From assembly GCA_002344975.1 (NCBI GenBank), contig DDUV01000036.1:12233-76232 (forward strand): 64,000 nucleotides of DNA, given 5' to 3'. The notes under the pieces are model-generated. The model saw only the letters and a program-made list of their open reading frames with translations. It had not been told where the DNA came from and made no database searches. Positions 8,648 to 17,999 of the stretch are shown piece after piece. How positions within the stretch are numbered: the first letter of the stretch is position 1; every line of letters begins with the position of its first letter. The stretch comes from Saprospiraceae bacterium UBA2329 (GTDB lineage: Bacteria > Bacteroidota > Bacteroidia > Chitinophagales > Saprospiraceae). Both the position numbers and the translations under genes were made by a program.

Positions 8648-10591
8648 ATGAAATGTTCAGCGATATCCATACACATATATAGGAGGCAGAGTAACCTGTT
8701 ATTCATTCTCCTATTGGGGATTACCTTGTGCAGCGTTCCAAATCTATTAGCCGCCCAACCGGTAGAGATATGCTCCGGCTCGCCCGATAATTATCTTTGT
8801 CCTGAAGAACCGGTTTCTCCAGACCCGGCACTTCTTGGTTTATTCAGCGCCCAAAATGCTGCCAACCCTTGTTTCGGGTTACTTGCGTTCGACAACTTCC
8901 CGGGGCAGACCAAATGCAACGGAACGGATATTCCTTCCAATGCCTATTTCATCCATCAGCTTACCTTTCCGGTATCGTCGGGAAATGTCATTACTGCCAC
9001 CCTCCAGTTTCGCGCCAAAGCAGCGCCTGATCCAAACGGCCAAACCCATACCGATTTCATTGCCTTTTTTGAAGGCGCCACATACATTACCGGCGCCAAC
9101 CTGAGCCAATTACCAGGCGCCAACGGCACGTGGAATCCCAATCAGGACGCCATGTTCACCCTGCAACTCGGCAACCTGCCTGCTGCCTTCTCCGTCAACA
9201 ATATCTTACAGCATCTCAACGACGGAGACTTAGACATTGTCATCGGCAATGAAACCGGCGTAGATTGGATGTGTATTTCCCCCACCTCAACATCGCCCCA
9301 AGTATCGACCAGATATGAAATCCAGCGCCCAAGATGCAAATATACTCTGATCCCTCCGAGAGCGAGGTGGTTAATATCTATGAGGTCCGTTGATTCAGGT
9401 GGACGAGATTCGGTGTCTTCAAGTCCATATCATCTTCAAACGGCCGTTTTGAAGCCAACCGCCTTCCCTGCACCGAACGTTTTATTTACGGATTCTCTTG
9501 GCAATCCTGTTTTTACTTCTTTCGGCGAGGGAATAATGCTTTTTGAAGACAACGCTGTAGCCGCCAAAATTCAGGGAATATCACCAGCGCCTCCCGGATA
9601 TGAATGGTACGGGCTTCAATCGAATGCAATTACTCCTTCGGACTCGCCCAATCCAGACAGCGCATATTTTGACATTGCATTTGACTGGACAGACCTGCCG
9701 CCGGGCAGTGAAGATTCGACAGGGGCTTTTTGGATGAGCGATGATAAAGACGACCTGTATCAAGAACTTATTACCGATGCATTCACCACACTGGATACTT
9801 CACGATTGGCGGCAAAAACCGACTACGGTATTGAGGTGAAAAACTGTGTTTATCAATCGGATCCGTTTTATGTAAAATGGAATATATATTGGTGGTGCCA
9901 TGATTACAGCAATCGGATTTCAGTGTTTTCTATGCCGTATCATCTTCAAACGGCGGTTCTAAAACCGGTCGTTTTCCCCGCACCAATTGTGACACTAACT
10001 GATTTTTCGGGCAACCCCGTGCAAACTGCTTTTGGTGAGCAAATCATTCTCTCAGAGAGCAGCTCTGTGGCTGCTAAAATACAAGGATTATCTCCGGCGC
10101 CCCCCGGATATGAATGGTATGGGCTTCAATCGAATTCGCTTACGCCCTCAGAATCTCCAACCCAGAGCAGCCAAGACTTCAAGATTGATTTTCTATGGTC
10201 GACTTTACCGATGGGCAGCCAAGATTCGACGGGGGCATTTTGGGTAAGTGATAACAAGGATGATCTGTACGATGAATTTATTACCGATGCGTTTACCTTA
10301 TTAGATGCCGCTCAATTAACCGCTCAAAAGGAAATAGGAAAAAACAATACCCTCCGCCTCTTCCCCAACCCCACTCCCGGCCAGTTCACCCTCGAACTAC
10401 CCGAACCCGCCACACCCGGCACGAGCTTCCGCATCGCCGGCATCACCGGGCAAACGCTGCTGCAACAGCGGGCCGAAGCGGGTAGCAGGCTCCAGGTGTT
10501 CGACCTGAGCGCCCTGCCGGCGGGTATGTACTTCGTGCAGGTGTGGCAGGAGGGGAGCGTAGTGGGCGTAGGAAGAGTGGTGAGGCAATGA
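8648..10591 (+). CDS. Secreted protein with T9SS C-terminal sorting domain and an internal duplication
   Basis: 647 aa. A hydrophobic signal segment (residues about 18-36, ending near LLAAQP) is followed by a first domain of about 170 aa. Then come two copies of an unrecognised domain of about 127 aa (residues about 260-386 and 430-556). The C-terminus is a type A T9SS sorting domain: LRLFPNPTPGQFTLELPEP, a central GQTLLQQ, and the closing LPAGMYFVQVWQEG...GVGRVVRQ. The product should pass the outer membrane through T9SS and be anchored or released. It starts 37 bp after the hydrolase gene, so the two may be co-transcribed. The segment between the first domain and copy 1 (PRARWLISMRS region) is unusually basic for such a protein. 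Function unknown. Confidence 0.85.
   Translation: MKCSAISIHIYRRQSNLLFILLLGITLCSVPNLLAAQPVEICSGSPDNYLCPEEPVSPDPALLGLFSAQNAANPCFGLLAFDNFPGQTKCNGTDIPSNAYFIHQLTFPVSSGNVITATLQFRAKAAPDPNGQTHTDFIAFFEGATYITGANLSQLPGANGTWNPNQDAMFTLQLGNLPAAFSVNNILQHLNDGDLDIVIGNETGVDWMCISPTSTSPQVSTRYEIQRPRCKYTLIPPRARWLISMRSVDSGGRDSVSSSPYHLQTAVLKPTAFPAPNVLFTDSLGNPVFTSFGEGIMLFEDNAVAAKIQGISPAPPGYEWYGLQSNAITPSDSPNPDSAYFDIAFDWTDLPPGSEDSTGAFWMSDDKDDLYQELITDAFTTLDTSRLAAKTDYGIEVKNCVYQSDPFYVKWNIYWWCHDYSNRISVFSMPYHLQTAVLKPVVFPAPIVTLTDFSGNPVQTAFGEQIILSESSSVAAKIQGLSPAPPGYEWYGLQSNSLTPSESPTQSSQDFKIDFLWSTLPMGSQDSTGAFWVSDNKDDLYDEFITDAFTLLDAAQLTAQKEIGKNNTLRLFPNPTPGQFTLELPEPATPGTSFRIAGITGQTLLQQRAEAGSRLQVFDLSALPAGMYFVQVWQEGSVVGVGRVVRQ
9425..10315 (+). 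repeat. Intragenic tandem duplication (two ~380-bp copies, 510-bp period)
   Basis: Copy 1 is at about 9425-9805 and copy 2 at about 9935-10315, both beginning PYHLQTAVLKP. They share PPGYEWYGLQSN, the DSTGAFW motif and ITDAFT. Long nucleotide runs are identical at the starts (TATCATCTTCAAACGGC), so the duplication is fairly recent or kept by gene conversion. Confidence 0.9.
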
Positions 10592-10937
10592 AAAGTGTCT
10601 GAATCAGAATTCACAGGATGATAGAATTTTCAGAATTGGAGGGTTTTCGAGCCTGTATTTCATTCCATGCCTTCTTTCCCTCGCTTGCAGCGCCTGCCAC
10701 CCGCCGCGTACTCTATCCCGAATCCCCGACGGCGTCTGGGTATGCGGTCAGGACACGCTGAGTAGTTTGGTTTTTAGAAAGGATCAGATTTTTAATGCTG
10801 TACTTCATTTTATTCAACACTCCGCTGAGTGGCGAGGCAAAATTTTTATCGCCACTCAGCCGAAACCATCATTTCTGCATTTTTTTGGACGATTGCCCCG
10901 CAAGTTTCTACCTTTACTCCCCTCAAAACCATCCATT
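10592..10937. other. 346-bp gap with a strong hairpin
   Basis: No convincing gene. At 10596-10637 there is one degenerate unit resembling the 'CTGAATCAGAATT...CAGAATT' satellite-like phrase often seen between genes in Bacteroidota. At 10824-10860 a perfect 12-bp inverted repeat (GCTGAGTGGCGA / TCGCCACTCAGC) encloses a 13-nt loop. It lies about 78 bp before the rlpA-like start, probably in its leader or promoter. No T-run follows immediately, so a plain terminator is less likely. Confidence 0.55.
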
Positions 10938-11819
10938 ATGAAACGATTCTGGCTCATGGTGCCCGCCCTGATGTGCAGCATAGCGATGTATGCGCAGCAA
11001 ATTCAGGAAGGCGTGGCTTCTGTTTTTGATGATTCCTTTCAGGGCAAGGAAACCCGCTACGGCGTCAAATACGACAAACGCGAGCTGACCTGCGCTCACA
11101 ACATCCACCAATTCGGCTCTCTGCTCAGAGTGACGCATTTGGAAAACAAACGCTCGGTGCTGGTGCGCGTCATTGACGAAGGGCCGTTCATCAAAGGTCG
11201 CATCATCGAACTTTCGCGCCTTGCCGGCGACCGCCTCGGCATGACGGGCAGCCAGGAAGCCATGGTGCGCATTGAGCTGCTCAAGCGCCCCGATGCTGCG
11301 AATGCCGCAACGACCGCTCCGGCTAAAGAAACAATCGCTCCCAGCCCGCAAAAGGAAATACCTCCTACCACTCCAAAATCTATGGAAAACACATCGGCGG
11401 CGACCTCCAACCCTCAGCCTGCCACCGAGCGCCAACCTACCGCCTCGGTGGAAACGGTGCCCGATTTCAGTGCGCGTACGATTGCTGCCGCACCGCAGGC
11501 CAAATTGGTGGGCAAAGACTACACCAAGCACGGCCTGTATCAGGTACAACTGCGCAAACCCGCCCAACAAGGCTGGGGCGTGCAAGTGAGCAGCATTTCC
11601 AATTCAGACTATGTGTTTCAGGAATTGGCCAATTTGCAGGCAAAATCCTTCGACAACATACTTGTCAGTGTGGAGAAAGACGAGCTGGGCAAAACGCTGT
11701 ACAAGTTCATCCTCGGCCCGTTTGACACGGAAGAGAAGGCGCGCAATTATCTAGCTAACCTCAAAAAACGTCACAAAATGGCGGGGTTTGTGGTCAATTT
11801 GGCAAGGGGGAATTACTAA
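10938..11819 (+). CDS. rlpA: RlpA-like DPBB protein with C-terminal SPOR domain
   Basis: 293 aa from ATG 10938. This start gives a clean signal peptide (MKRFWLMVPALMCSIAMYAQ); upstream in-frame codons are not signal-like. Residues about 22-105 are a double-psi beta-barrel of the RlpA type: KYDKRELTCAHN, FGSLLRVTHLENKRSVLVRV, then IDEGPFIKGRIIELSRLAG. The middle (about 110-185) is a Pro/Thr/Ala-rich linker. Residues about 195-290 form a SPOR domain, which binds denuded peptidoglycan. RlpA proteins are lytic transglycosylases or septal peptidoglycan-binding proteins. The conserved Asp of the GPF loop is present (DEGPF in place of DRGPF). Whether it is catalytic here is uncertain. Confidence 0.85.
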   Translation: MKRFWLMVPALMCSIAMYAQQIQEGVASVFDDSFQGKETRYGVKYDKRELTCAHNIHQFGSLLRVTHLENKRSVLVRVIDEGPFIKGRIIELSRLAGDRLGMTGSQEAMVRIELLKRPDAANAATTAPAKETIAPSPQKEIPPTTPKSMENTSAATSNPQPATERQPTASVETVPDFSARTIAAAPQAKLVGKDYTKHGLYQVQLRKPAQQGWGVQVSSISNSDYVFQELANLQAKSFDNILVSVEKDELGKTLYKFILGPFDTEEKARNYLANLKKRHKMAGFVVNLARGNY

Positions 11820-11898
11820 AGAGGACGGAGGCTTTTAGCCATTAGCTCTTGGCTACGAGCAGCGAGTAAGTTTTGATGTGACTATTCAATCGCCCTGC

Positions 11899-12073
11899 AA
11901 AAAGCTGCGACCACGCCACAGGCGTGGTGCGAGTCACGAGTTTGATTTTCCAAAATAAAAAAGACCTTAATTCCAACAGGAGATTGTGAAATTTCCCCTA
12001 ATGGAAAACCTAATTTTTCAACTAGTAAACAAACTCATAGCTCGTGCCACGCCTCGGCGTGGTCGTAGCTTTT
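11899..12073. repeat. Palindromic repeat element (46-bp / 44-bp inverted arms)
   Basis: The left arm (11899-11944) and right arm (12030-12073) are imperfect reverse complements, from AAAAGCT through to GAGTTTG. Each arm is itself a hairpin: ACCACGCC aca GGCGTGGT on the left and CCACGCC tc GGCGTGG on the right. About 85 bp of AT-rich DNA lies between them. The element fills most of the 304-bp space between the rlpA-like gene and the methyltransferase gene, which otherwise holds nothing I recognise. The structure is like a REP doublet or a small MITE; no transposase is nearby. Confidence 0.75.
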
Positions 12074-12123
12074 GGGTACCGGCTGTGTAGTTACGTTTTG
12101 ATGAATCTGAATGTCATGCCTGT

Positions 12124-13275
12124 ATGAAACTTGTAGCAAAAACGATGGCCGGCCTCGAACCGGTACTTGCTTCCGAATTAGAGAGCATCGGCGCTGCCGA
12201 AATACGCACCGCACCGCGCGCAATATACTTTGAGGGCGACCATGAGGTGATGTACCGCGCCAACTTTGAGTTGCGAACGCCCCTGCGCATCCTGCTGCCG
12301 ATTGCCGATTTTCAGGTGCGCAACGAAAACGACCTGTACCGCCATGTTTTTGATATTGACTGGCGGCAGTACATGGACGTAGAAAACACCTTTGCCATAG
12401 ATGCCGTGGTGTGGTCGGAAACGATGCGCCACTCGCACTTTGCCGCCCTCAAAGCCAAAGATGCCATTGCTGACCGCTTTCGCAAAGAAACCGGCCGCCG
12501 CCCCGATGTGAATGTACACGAACCCGATTTGCGCGTCCACTTGCACATCAGCGGGCAAACGGCCAACCTCTCTTTGGACAGTTCCGGCGAGTCCTTGCAC
12601 CGCCGGGGCTACCGCACGCGTGGAGGCATGGCTCCGCTCAACGAAACGCTGGCCGCCGGCATGGTCATGCTTTCCGGCTGGAACGGCGACCGCCCGTTTA
12701 TAGACCCCATGTGCGGCTCCGGTACGCTGCTCATTGAGGCTGCGCTCATTGCAGGCCGCATCCCGCCGCAGTGGCAACGCCGGCATTTCGGGTTCATGCG
12801 TTGGAAAGATTTTCAGCCCGAACTCTGGGAAAAAGTGCGCCGCCGGGCCTTGCTGACCCCCGATGTGGTGTGGCCGCTTATTTTCGGCTCCGACCGCGAT
12901 TTCAAAGCCATCCGCACTTCGCAGGACAACATCGCAGAGGCGCATCTGAGAGGCAAAATAAAGCTGGAAAAAATGCCTTTTGAACACCTCACGCCGCCCG
13001 AAGGCCCCGGCACCCTCATTATGAACCCGCCCTACGACGAGCGCATTCCCGTAGAGGACATACTCCCATTTTACAAAAGCATCGGCGACCAACTCAAGCA
13101 GCGCTACTCCGGCTACGACGTTTGGATCATATCCGCGCATCTGGAAGCACTCAAGCAGATCGGGCTTCGGCCTTCCCGAAAAATCACCTTATTTAATGGG
13201 CCTTTAGAGTGCAAATACCAGCTTTTTCGGATGTATGAGGGGAGTAAGCGAACAAATTCTGAACAGAGTTGGTGA
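12124..13275 (+). CDS. THUMP-domain class I rRNA methyltransferase (RlmL N-half/YcbY family)
   Basis: 383 aa. An N-terminal THUMP region (about residues 45-155, with FAIDAVVWSETMRHSHF and RPDVNVHEPDLRVHLHISG) precedes a Rossmann methyltransferase domain. That domain carries the SAM motif DPMCGSGTLLIEAALIA and the catalytic NPPY motif (IMNPPYDERI). The combination and length match the family annotated as 23S rRNA m2G2445 methyltransferase RlmL or 'N6-adenine-specific DNA methylase'. NPPY plus THUMP points to a base-N-methylating RNA enzyme. The fused C-terminal RlmK domain of E. coli RlmL is absent, as is usual outside gammaproteobacteria. The start at 12124 agrees with the family N-terminus (MKLVAKTMAGLEPVLASEL). 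Confidence 0.85.
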   Translation: MKLVAKTMAGLEPVLASELESIGAAEIRTAPRAIYFEGDHEVMYRANFELRTPLRILLPIADFQVRNENDLYRHVFDIDWRQYMDVENTFAIDAVVWSETMRHSHFAALKAKDAIADRFRKETGRRPDVNVHEPDLRVHLHISGQTANLSLDSSGESLHRRGYRTRGGMAPLNETLAAGMVMLSGWNGDRPFIDPMCGSGTLLIEAALIAGRIPPQWQRRHFGFMRWKDFQPELWEKVRRRALLTPDVVWPLIFGSDRDFKAIRTSQDNIAEAHLRGKIKLEKMPFEHLTPPEGPGTLIMNPPYDERIPVEDILPFYKSIGDQLKQRYSGYDVWIISAHLEALKQIGLRPSRKITLFNGPLECKYQLFRMYEGSKRTNSEQSW

Positions 13276-13307
13276 TTTGATGTTAACTCCCGGTTAAGTT
13301 TTTTGCA

Positions 13308-13315
13308 TAGCTTTG
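13308..13315 (+). promoter_or_regulatory. -7 promoter element for susC
   Basis: TAGCTTTG matches TAnnTTTG and lies about 54 bp before the ATG at 13369. A clear -33 TTG is not seen (TTAAC nearby). Confidence 0.5.
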
Positions 13316-13368
13316 CAATGGCTTTACATTCATACCAATTTAGTTTTACTAACAAAAATGTGTTCCTT

Positions 13369-16300
13369 ATGAAAAAACTTTTGCTTGCACTCACGCTGGT
13401 GATCGCATCTGCTGCAACGCTCGTTGCACAGCGGGCCATCACCGGAAAAGTGTCTGATCAGGGCAAGGAGCCGCTGATCGGCGCTACCGTATTGGTGGAC
13501 GGCACCTCCGTAGGTACCGTCACCGATGTGAACGGGGACTTTAGCCTGTCTGTACCGACAGGGGCAAGTACCCTCATCGTCAGCTACACGGGCTACGCTA
13601 CCCTTCGTGTGACGCTGACTTCTGCCTCCAACTACGACCTCACATTAGAAACCGATGTGGTGGCTTTGTCCGACGTAGTGGTGGTAGGTTATGGAACTGC
13701 CTCTCGAAAGGAATTGACTGGTTCCGTTTCGAAGATCAATAGCGACGCTATTTCGCGTCTGCCGGTAACAGGTCTGGACCAAGCGTTGCAGGGCCAGGCC
13801 GCAGGTGTGCAGGTGACCTCTGCGTCAGGTACGCCGGGCGCTTCTGTGTCGGTGCGTGTGCGTGGGCCATCGTCCATCTCTGCCGGCAACCAGCCGCTGT
13901 ATGTAGTGGACGGCGTGCCCATCAACACCGGCAGCTACTCGCAAATCGGCGTAGGCGGTCAGCAGACCAACGCATTGGCCGACCTGAACCCTGCCGACAT
14001 TGAGTCTATGGAGATTCTGAAAGATGCAGCAGCAGCAGCCATTTACGGCTCTCGTGCCAGCAACGGTGTGGTACTCATCACTACCAAGCGCGGCAAAGCT
14101 CAAAAAACGCAGATCAACCTGAACTCCTATTACGGCACACAAAGCGTATGGCGCCGAGTGGAGCCGGTTTCGGGGCCGGAGTATGTATCTTACATTCAGG
14201 AGGCAGTGCGCAACCGCCAGACCCCGACTACCTTGCCCAGCAATGTCGGTCTGGCAGGCTTGAACAACGATCCGAGTACTTATCCGACTACCAACTGGTT
14301 TGACGAGATTTTTCGAGATGCGCCCATTTCTCAAACCGACCTGAGCTTCTCCGGCGGCAACGAGCGCACCAAGTTCTTCCTCTCCGGCTCATATTTCAAT
14401 CAGGACGGCACGGTGATCGGTTCCAACTTCAACCGTTACAGCTTCCGTTTGAATTTGGATAATCTGGTAACAGACAAGTTCAAAGTCGGCGTCAGCACGG
14501 GCTTCAGCCGCTCGCACAGCAATCGCATCCAAAACGACAACAACATCTACGGTGTAGTGAGTACGGCCCTTTTGCTGGGTTCTCACATTCCGGTACGCAA
14601 CGCCGACGGCACCTATGGCCGCGACCCCAACGCATCTATCGAAAACCCGGTAGCCAACGCGCTGGAACCCAGCTACGACGTGTACAGCAACCGCTTGCTG
14701 ACCAATATATTTGGTGAATTGGACATCGTGGAGGGCTTGAAATTCCGCACTTCTTTCAGCGTGGATTACCTTAATGTACGCGACGACCGCTTCATTCCGG
14801 CCACGCACATTTCGGCGGCAGGTGTGAACGGCCGCGGCGAGCAAGGCAGTAGCACCGACCTCAACTTGGTCAACGAAAACTATTTCACTTATCGCAAATC
14901 CTTCGGCGACCTCAACTTCGACGCTTTGGTGGGCGCATCTTTCCAAAACAGCAAGTACGAAGACTTCTTCGGTCGTGGCGAGAACTATCCGGGCAACACG
15001 ATTAGAGAATTGGCCGCTGCATCTGTAAAACAAACGGTTACTTCCAGCAAATCAGAGTGGGGACTGAACAGCTACTTCTCCCGCTTCAATCTCAACTGGC
15101 AACAGAAGTACTTCATCTCCGCCAGCGTGCGTGCCGACGGTTCTTCCCGTTTCGGCGCCAACAACCGCTGGGGTGTATTCCCGGCTGTTTCGGGTGCATG
15201 GCGTATTGGTCAGGAGAGCTTCCTGCGCGACAACCCTGTCATCTCTGAGTTGAAACTTAAAGGTAGTTGGGGCATTCGCGGCAACCAAAACATCAGCAAC
15301 TTCGCCTCCCGCGCCCTCATCAGCCCCGGCGCCAATTACTTGCAGCGCGCCGGCTTGGCCCCCTCTCAGTTGGGCAACCCGAACCTGACCTGGGAAGAGC
15401 GCGAGGACATTGACCTCGGTCTTGAACTGGGCTTGTTCAGAGACCGCATCGTACTCACAGTGGATGCTTACCAGGGTACTACGAGTGAGTTGTTGCTCAG
15501 CCGCCCGCTCGTAGGCGCTTCCGGTTATACCGGCATCACTGAAAATATCGGCGCTGTGCGAAACAAAGGTATTGACATCGGTCTCAATACGACCAACGTA
15601 ACGACCAAAAATTTTGAATGGACTACCAACTTGAATCTTTCTTTCTTTGATAATGAAATACTCAAACTCGCCGGCGCTCCATTTGCAGCAGGTTTTGCTT
15701 CCTGGGTGGCAGAAGGCGAGGCATTGGGTGCTTTCCGAGGCTATCAAGTAGAGCGTTTGTTCCAGACACAGCAGGAAATTGACGACCTGAATGCCAAAGC
15801 GCGCGAAATGACGGGAAGCGCGTCGGCTGTTTATCAGTCCACCTTAACTCGCCCCGGCGACATCATGTTCCGTGATATCAACGGCGACGGACGCATCACC
15901 GCCGACGACCAGACCATTTTGGGTGATGCCAACCCGGATTTCTACGGCGGTATTACTAACAACCTCTCTGGTTTCGGTTTCGACCTGAGCTTCTTCTTCC
16001 AGTTCAGCGTAGGCAACTATGTTTACAACAATACTCGCTCCTTCTCAGAGGGTATGAACGGTGTGTTTGGTCAGGCTTCCACCATCCTCAACCGCTGGAC
16101 GCCGGACAATCCGACGACCGACACGCGTTACCCGCGCGCTGTATTCCAGGACCCGAACAACAACCGCCGCGTTTCCGACCGCTTCCTCGAAGATGCTTCT
16201 TACCTGCGTCTGAAAAACCTGTCTTTGGGCTACACCATTCCCTCTGATGTGATGAAAAAAATCGGAATGACCAGAGCGCGTATCTATGTGAGCGGCCAGA

Positions 16301-16440
16301 ACCTGCTCACCTTCACCAAGTACTCCGGCTTCGACCCCGAAGTAAGTACTTTTGCTGAAACCAATACGGCTCCCGGCACCGACTTCCTCACCTTCCCGCA
16401 GGCGCGTACCATGTTGGTAGGCTTGCAGCTTGGATTCTAA
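13369..16440 (+). CDS. SusC/RagA-type TonB-dependent outer membrane transporter
   Basis: 1023 aa from ATG 13369, which gives a clean signal peptide (MKKLLLALTLVIASAATLVAQ). In order: a carboxypeptidase-D-like N-terminal extension (about 22-100, ITGKVSDQGKEPLIGATVLVDG); a TonB-box-like stretch (DVVVVGYGTASRKELTGSVS); a plug domain with the SusC signature (VRVRGPSSISAGNQPLYVVDGVP) and ILKDAAAAAIYGSRASNGVVLITTKRG; then a 22-strand barrel ending in the typical C-terminal Phe (MLVGLQLGF). It should import an oligomeric nutrient captured by the SusD partner encoded 44 bp downstream. No glycoside hydrolase, peptidase or sigma/anti-sigma pair is adjacent, so the substrate cannot be inferred. Confidence 0.95.
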   Translation: MKKLLLALTLVIASAATLVAQRAITGKVSDQGKEPLIGATVLVDGTSVGTVTDVNGDFSLSVPTGASTLIVSYTGYATLRVTLTSASNYDLTLETDVVALSDVVVVGYGTASRKELTGSVSKINSDAISRLPVTGLDQALQGQAAGVQVTSASGTPGASVSVRVRGPSSISAGNQPLYVVDGVPINTGSYSQIGVGGQQTNALADLNPADIESMEILKDAAAAAIYGSRASNGVVLITTKRGKAQKTQINLNSYYGTQSVWRRVEPVSGPEYVSYIQEAVRNRQTPTTLPSNVGLAGLNNDPSTYPTTNWFDEIFRDAPISQTDLSFSGGNERTKFFLSGSYFNQDGTVIGSNFNRYSFRLNLDNLVTDKFKVGVSTGFSRSHSNRIQNDNNIYGVVSTALLLGSHIPVRNADGTYGRDPNASIENPVANALEPSYDVYSNRLLTNIFGELDIVEGLKFRTSFSVDYLNVRDDRFIPATHISAAGVNGRGEQGSSTDLNLVNENYFTYRKSFGDLNFDALVGASFQNSKYEDFFGRGENYPGNTIRELAAASVKQTVTSSKSEWGLNSYFSRFNLNWQQKYFISASVRADGSSRFGANNRWGVFPAVSGAWRIGQESFLRDNPVISELKLKGSWGIRGNQNISNFASRALISPGANYLQRAGLAPSQLGNPNLTWEEREDIDLGLELGLFRDRIVLTVDAYQGTTSELLLSRPLVGASGYTGITENIGAVRNKGIDIGLNTTNVTTKNFEWTTNLNLSFFDNEILKLAGAPFAAGFASWVAEGEALGAFRGYQVERLFQTQQEIDDLNAKAREMTGSASAVYQSTLTRPGDIMFRDINGDGRITADDQTILGDANPDFYGGITNNLSGFGFDLSFFFQFSVGNYVYNNTRSFSEGMNGVFGQASTILNRWTPDNPTTDTRYPRAVFQDPNNNRRVSDRFLEDASYLRLKNLSLGYTIPSDVMKKIGMTRARIYVSGQNLLTFTKYSGFDPEVSTFAETNTAPGTDFLTFPQARTMLVGLQLGF

Positions 16441-16484
16441 AGGCAGTGTTCGGATTTAATTTTTGAACTCAAATTTCAATTGCA

Positions 16485-17840
16485 ATGAAAAACATCTTTA
16501 AAATATTTGCTTTTCTGGCCATACTGGGCTTGATCCCGGCCTGCGAAGGCAATCTCGAAATTGAGCCGTATAACTCGCTCGATGCTTCTACCGGCTTCAA
16601 AACCAAACAAGACGTGGATGCCGCATTGTTGGGAGGTTACAGCGCCATACAAAACAGCAACTACTACGGCCTGCAAATGCAGGTGTTGCCTGATTTATAT
16701 GCCGACATCCTCAGCCACACCGGTACTTTCCCGACATACGCGCAGGTGGCCAACCGCCAGTTGCTGGCCGACAACACCAGCCTCACCAGCTTGTGGAATC
16801 AGGTCTATGTGGCCATTGACCGCACCAATAATGTGATCGCTTCGGCGCCTGGCGTTTCCGATCCGAGCTTCAATGTAAATGCTGCGTTGGGCGAGGCTCG
16901 CTTGCTGCGCGCATTCCACTACTTCAACCTGCTTCGCCTCTATGGCGGCATGCCTGAAGGGTTCAACAAAGGCAATGGCCTTGGCCTGCCTCTTTACACC
17001 ACGCCTACGCTGTCGGCAGAAGATGCAGCTCCCAAACCTCGCGCCAGCGAGACCGAAACCTGGGCGCTCATCATGGAGGACATCAACTTCGCGGTGGCCA
17101 ATTTACTTTCTACTAAAGTGAACGGTCGTGTAAACAAATTCACGGCACAGGCGCTCAAGGCCCGCGCTCACCTCTATCGCGGCGAGTGGGCCGAGGCCGA
17201 GGCGGCGGCCAATGATGTCATCACCGGTGGCGGTTATACGCTCATGCCGACGGCTACCTACGCCAATATCTGGCTGAGCCAAAACACGACCGAAGCCATT
17301 TGGGAGCTTCAGTTCGATGTGAACAACACCAACTCCATCGCTTTCTGGTACTATCCTACGGCCAATGGCGGTCGCAACGAGTTTACCTCTCTGGCTTCCT
17401 TCCGCGACGCACATGAAGACGGCGATGTGCGCAAAGTTGTAAATGTCAGCACTGCGCCTGCCAACAAAACGCAGAAATACACGCGCATCAGCGGCACTGA
17501 CAATGTGATGCTCATTCGCCTGGCGGAAATGTACCTGACCCGTGCAGAAGCGCGCGCGCAGCAAAACAAGCTCAGCGACGCTATTGCCGACCTCAATGTG
17601 ATCCGCAACCGCGCAGGTTTGCCCAATGCCAACCCGGCTACGGTAGCCGAGGCAGTAGATGCTATCCTGAAAGAGCGCCGCTTCGAGCTGGCCCATGAAG
17701 GACACCGCTGGTTCGATATGCGCCGTGTAGGCCGCTGGAATGCTTTTGGTCTCACCGAGTCATTCCGCTCGCGCTGGCCCTTGCCGCAGCGCGAAGTGCA
17801 AACTTCTGGCGACATCATTGCTCAGAATCCAGGCTATTAA
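16485..17840 (+). CDS. SusD/RagB-type outer membrane nutrient-binding lipoprotein
   Basis: 451 aa. It has a lipoprotein signal peptide with lipobox LIPAC (Cys about residue 20). SusD features follow: an N-terminal TPR-like helical region (LGEARLLRAFHYFNLLRLYG is the typical helix), and the C-terminal SusD signature (IRLAEMYLTRAEARAQQ, IADLNVIRNRAGL, ILKERRFELAHEGHRWFDMRRVGRW). It forms the lid of the SusC transporter and binds its ligand at the cell surface. At 451 aa it is on the short side for SusD (usually about 480-600). It is co-directional with susC and closed by a hairpin terminator. Confidence 0.95.
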   Translation: MKNIFKIFAFLAILGLIPACEGNLEIEPYNSLDASTGFKTKQDVDAALLGGYSAIQNSNYYGLQMQVLPDLYADILSHTGTFPTYAQVANRQLLADNTSLTSLWNQVYVAIDRTNNVIASAPGVSDPSFNVNAALGEARLLRAFHYFNLLRLYGGMPEGFNKGNGLGLPLYTTPTLSAEDAAPKPRASETETWALIMEDINFAVANLLSTKVNGRVNKFTAQALKARAHLYRGEWAEAEAAANDVITGGGYTLMPTATYANIWLSQNTTEAIWELQFDVNNTNSIAFWYYPTANGGRNEFTSLASFRDAHEDGDVRKVVNVSTAPANKTQKYTRISGTDNVMLIRLAEMYLTRAEARAQQNKLSDAIADLNVIRNRAGLPNANPATVAEAVDAILKERRFELAHEGHRWFDMRRVGRWNAFGLTESFRSRWPLPQREVQTSGDIIAQNPGY

Positions 17841-17875
17841 TTACTTAGGCCATTTTTAGCCGCCACCAAAACAGA

Positions 17876-17912
17876 GCCGCTTCGGGAAACCGGGGCGGCT
17901 TTGTTGTTGTTG
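17876..17912 (+). terminator. Rho-independent terminator after susCD
   Basis: GCCGCTTCGG (17876-17885), a GAAA tetraloop, and CCGGGGCGGC (17890-17899) form a 10-bp stem with two G-T wobbles. The T-rich tract TTTGTTGTTGTTG follows. Confidence 0.75.
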
Positions 17913-17999
17913 AGGAGTGAGCATGATTCCCTCCATTTTTTCAAAATCCGAGATGTTGCGTAAGCGCTTCTCCTTTTTAAATAAAAACCATTCAGACCA

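Noticed and set aside
13689..15747. Several antisense open frames within susC
   Set aside because: They match no family and follow the codon pattern of the opposite strand, as expected for shadows of a long GC-rich gene.
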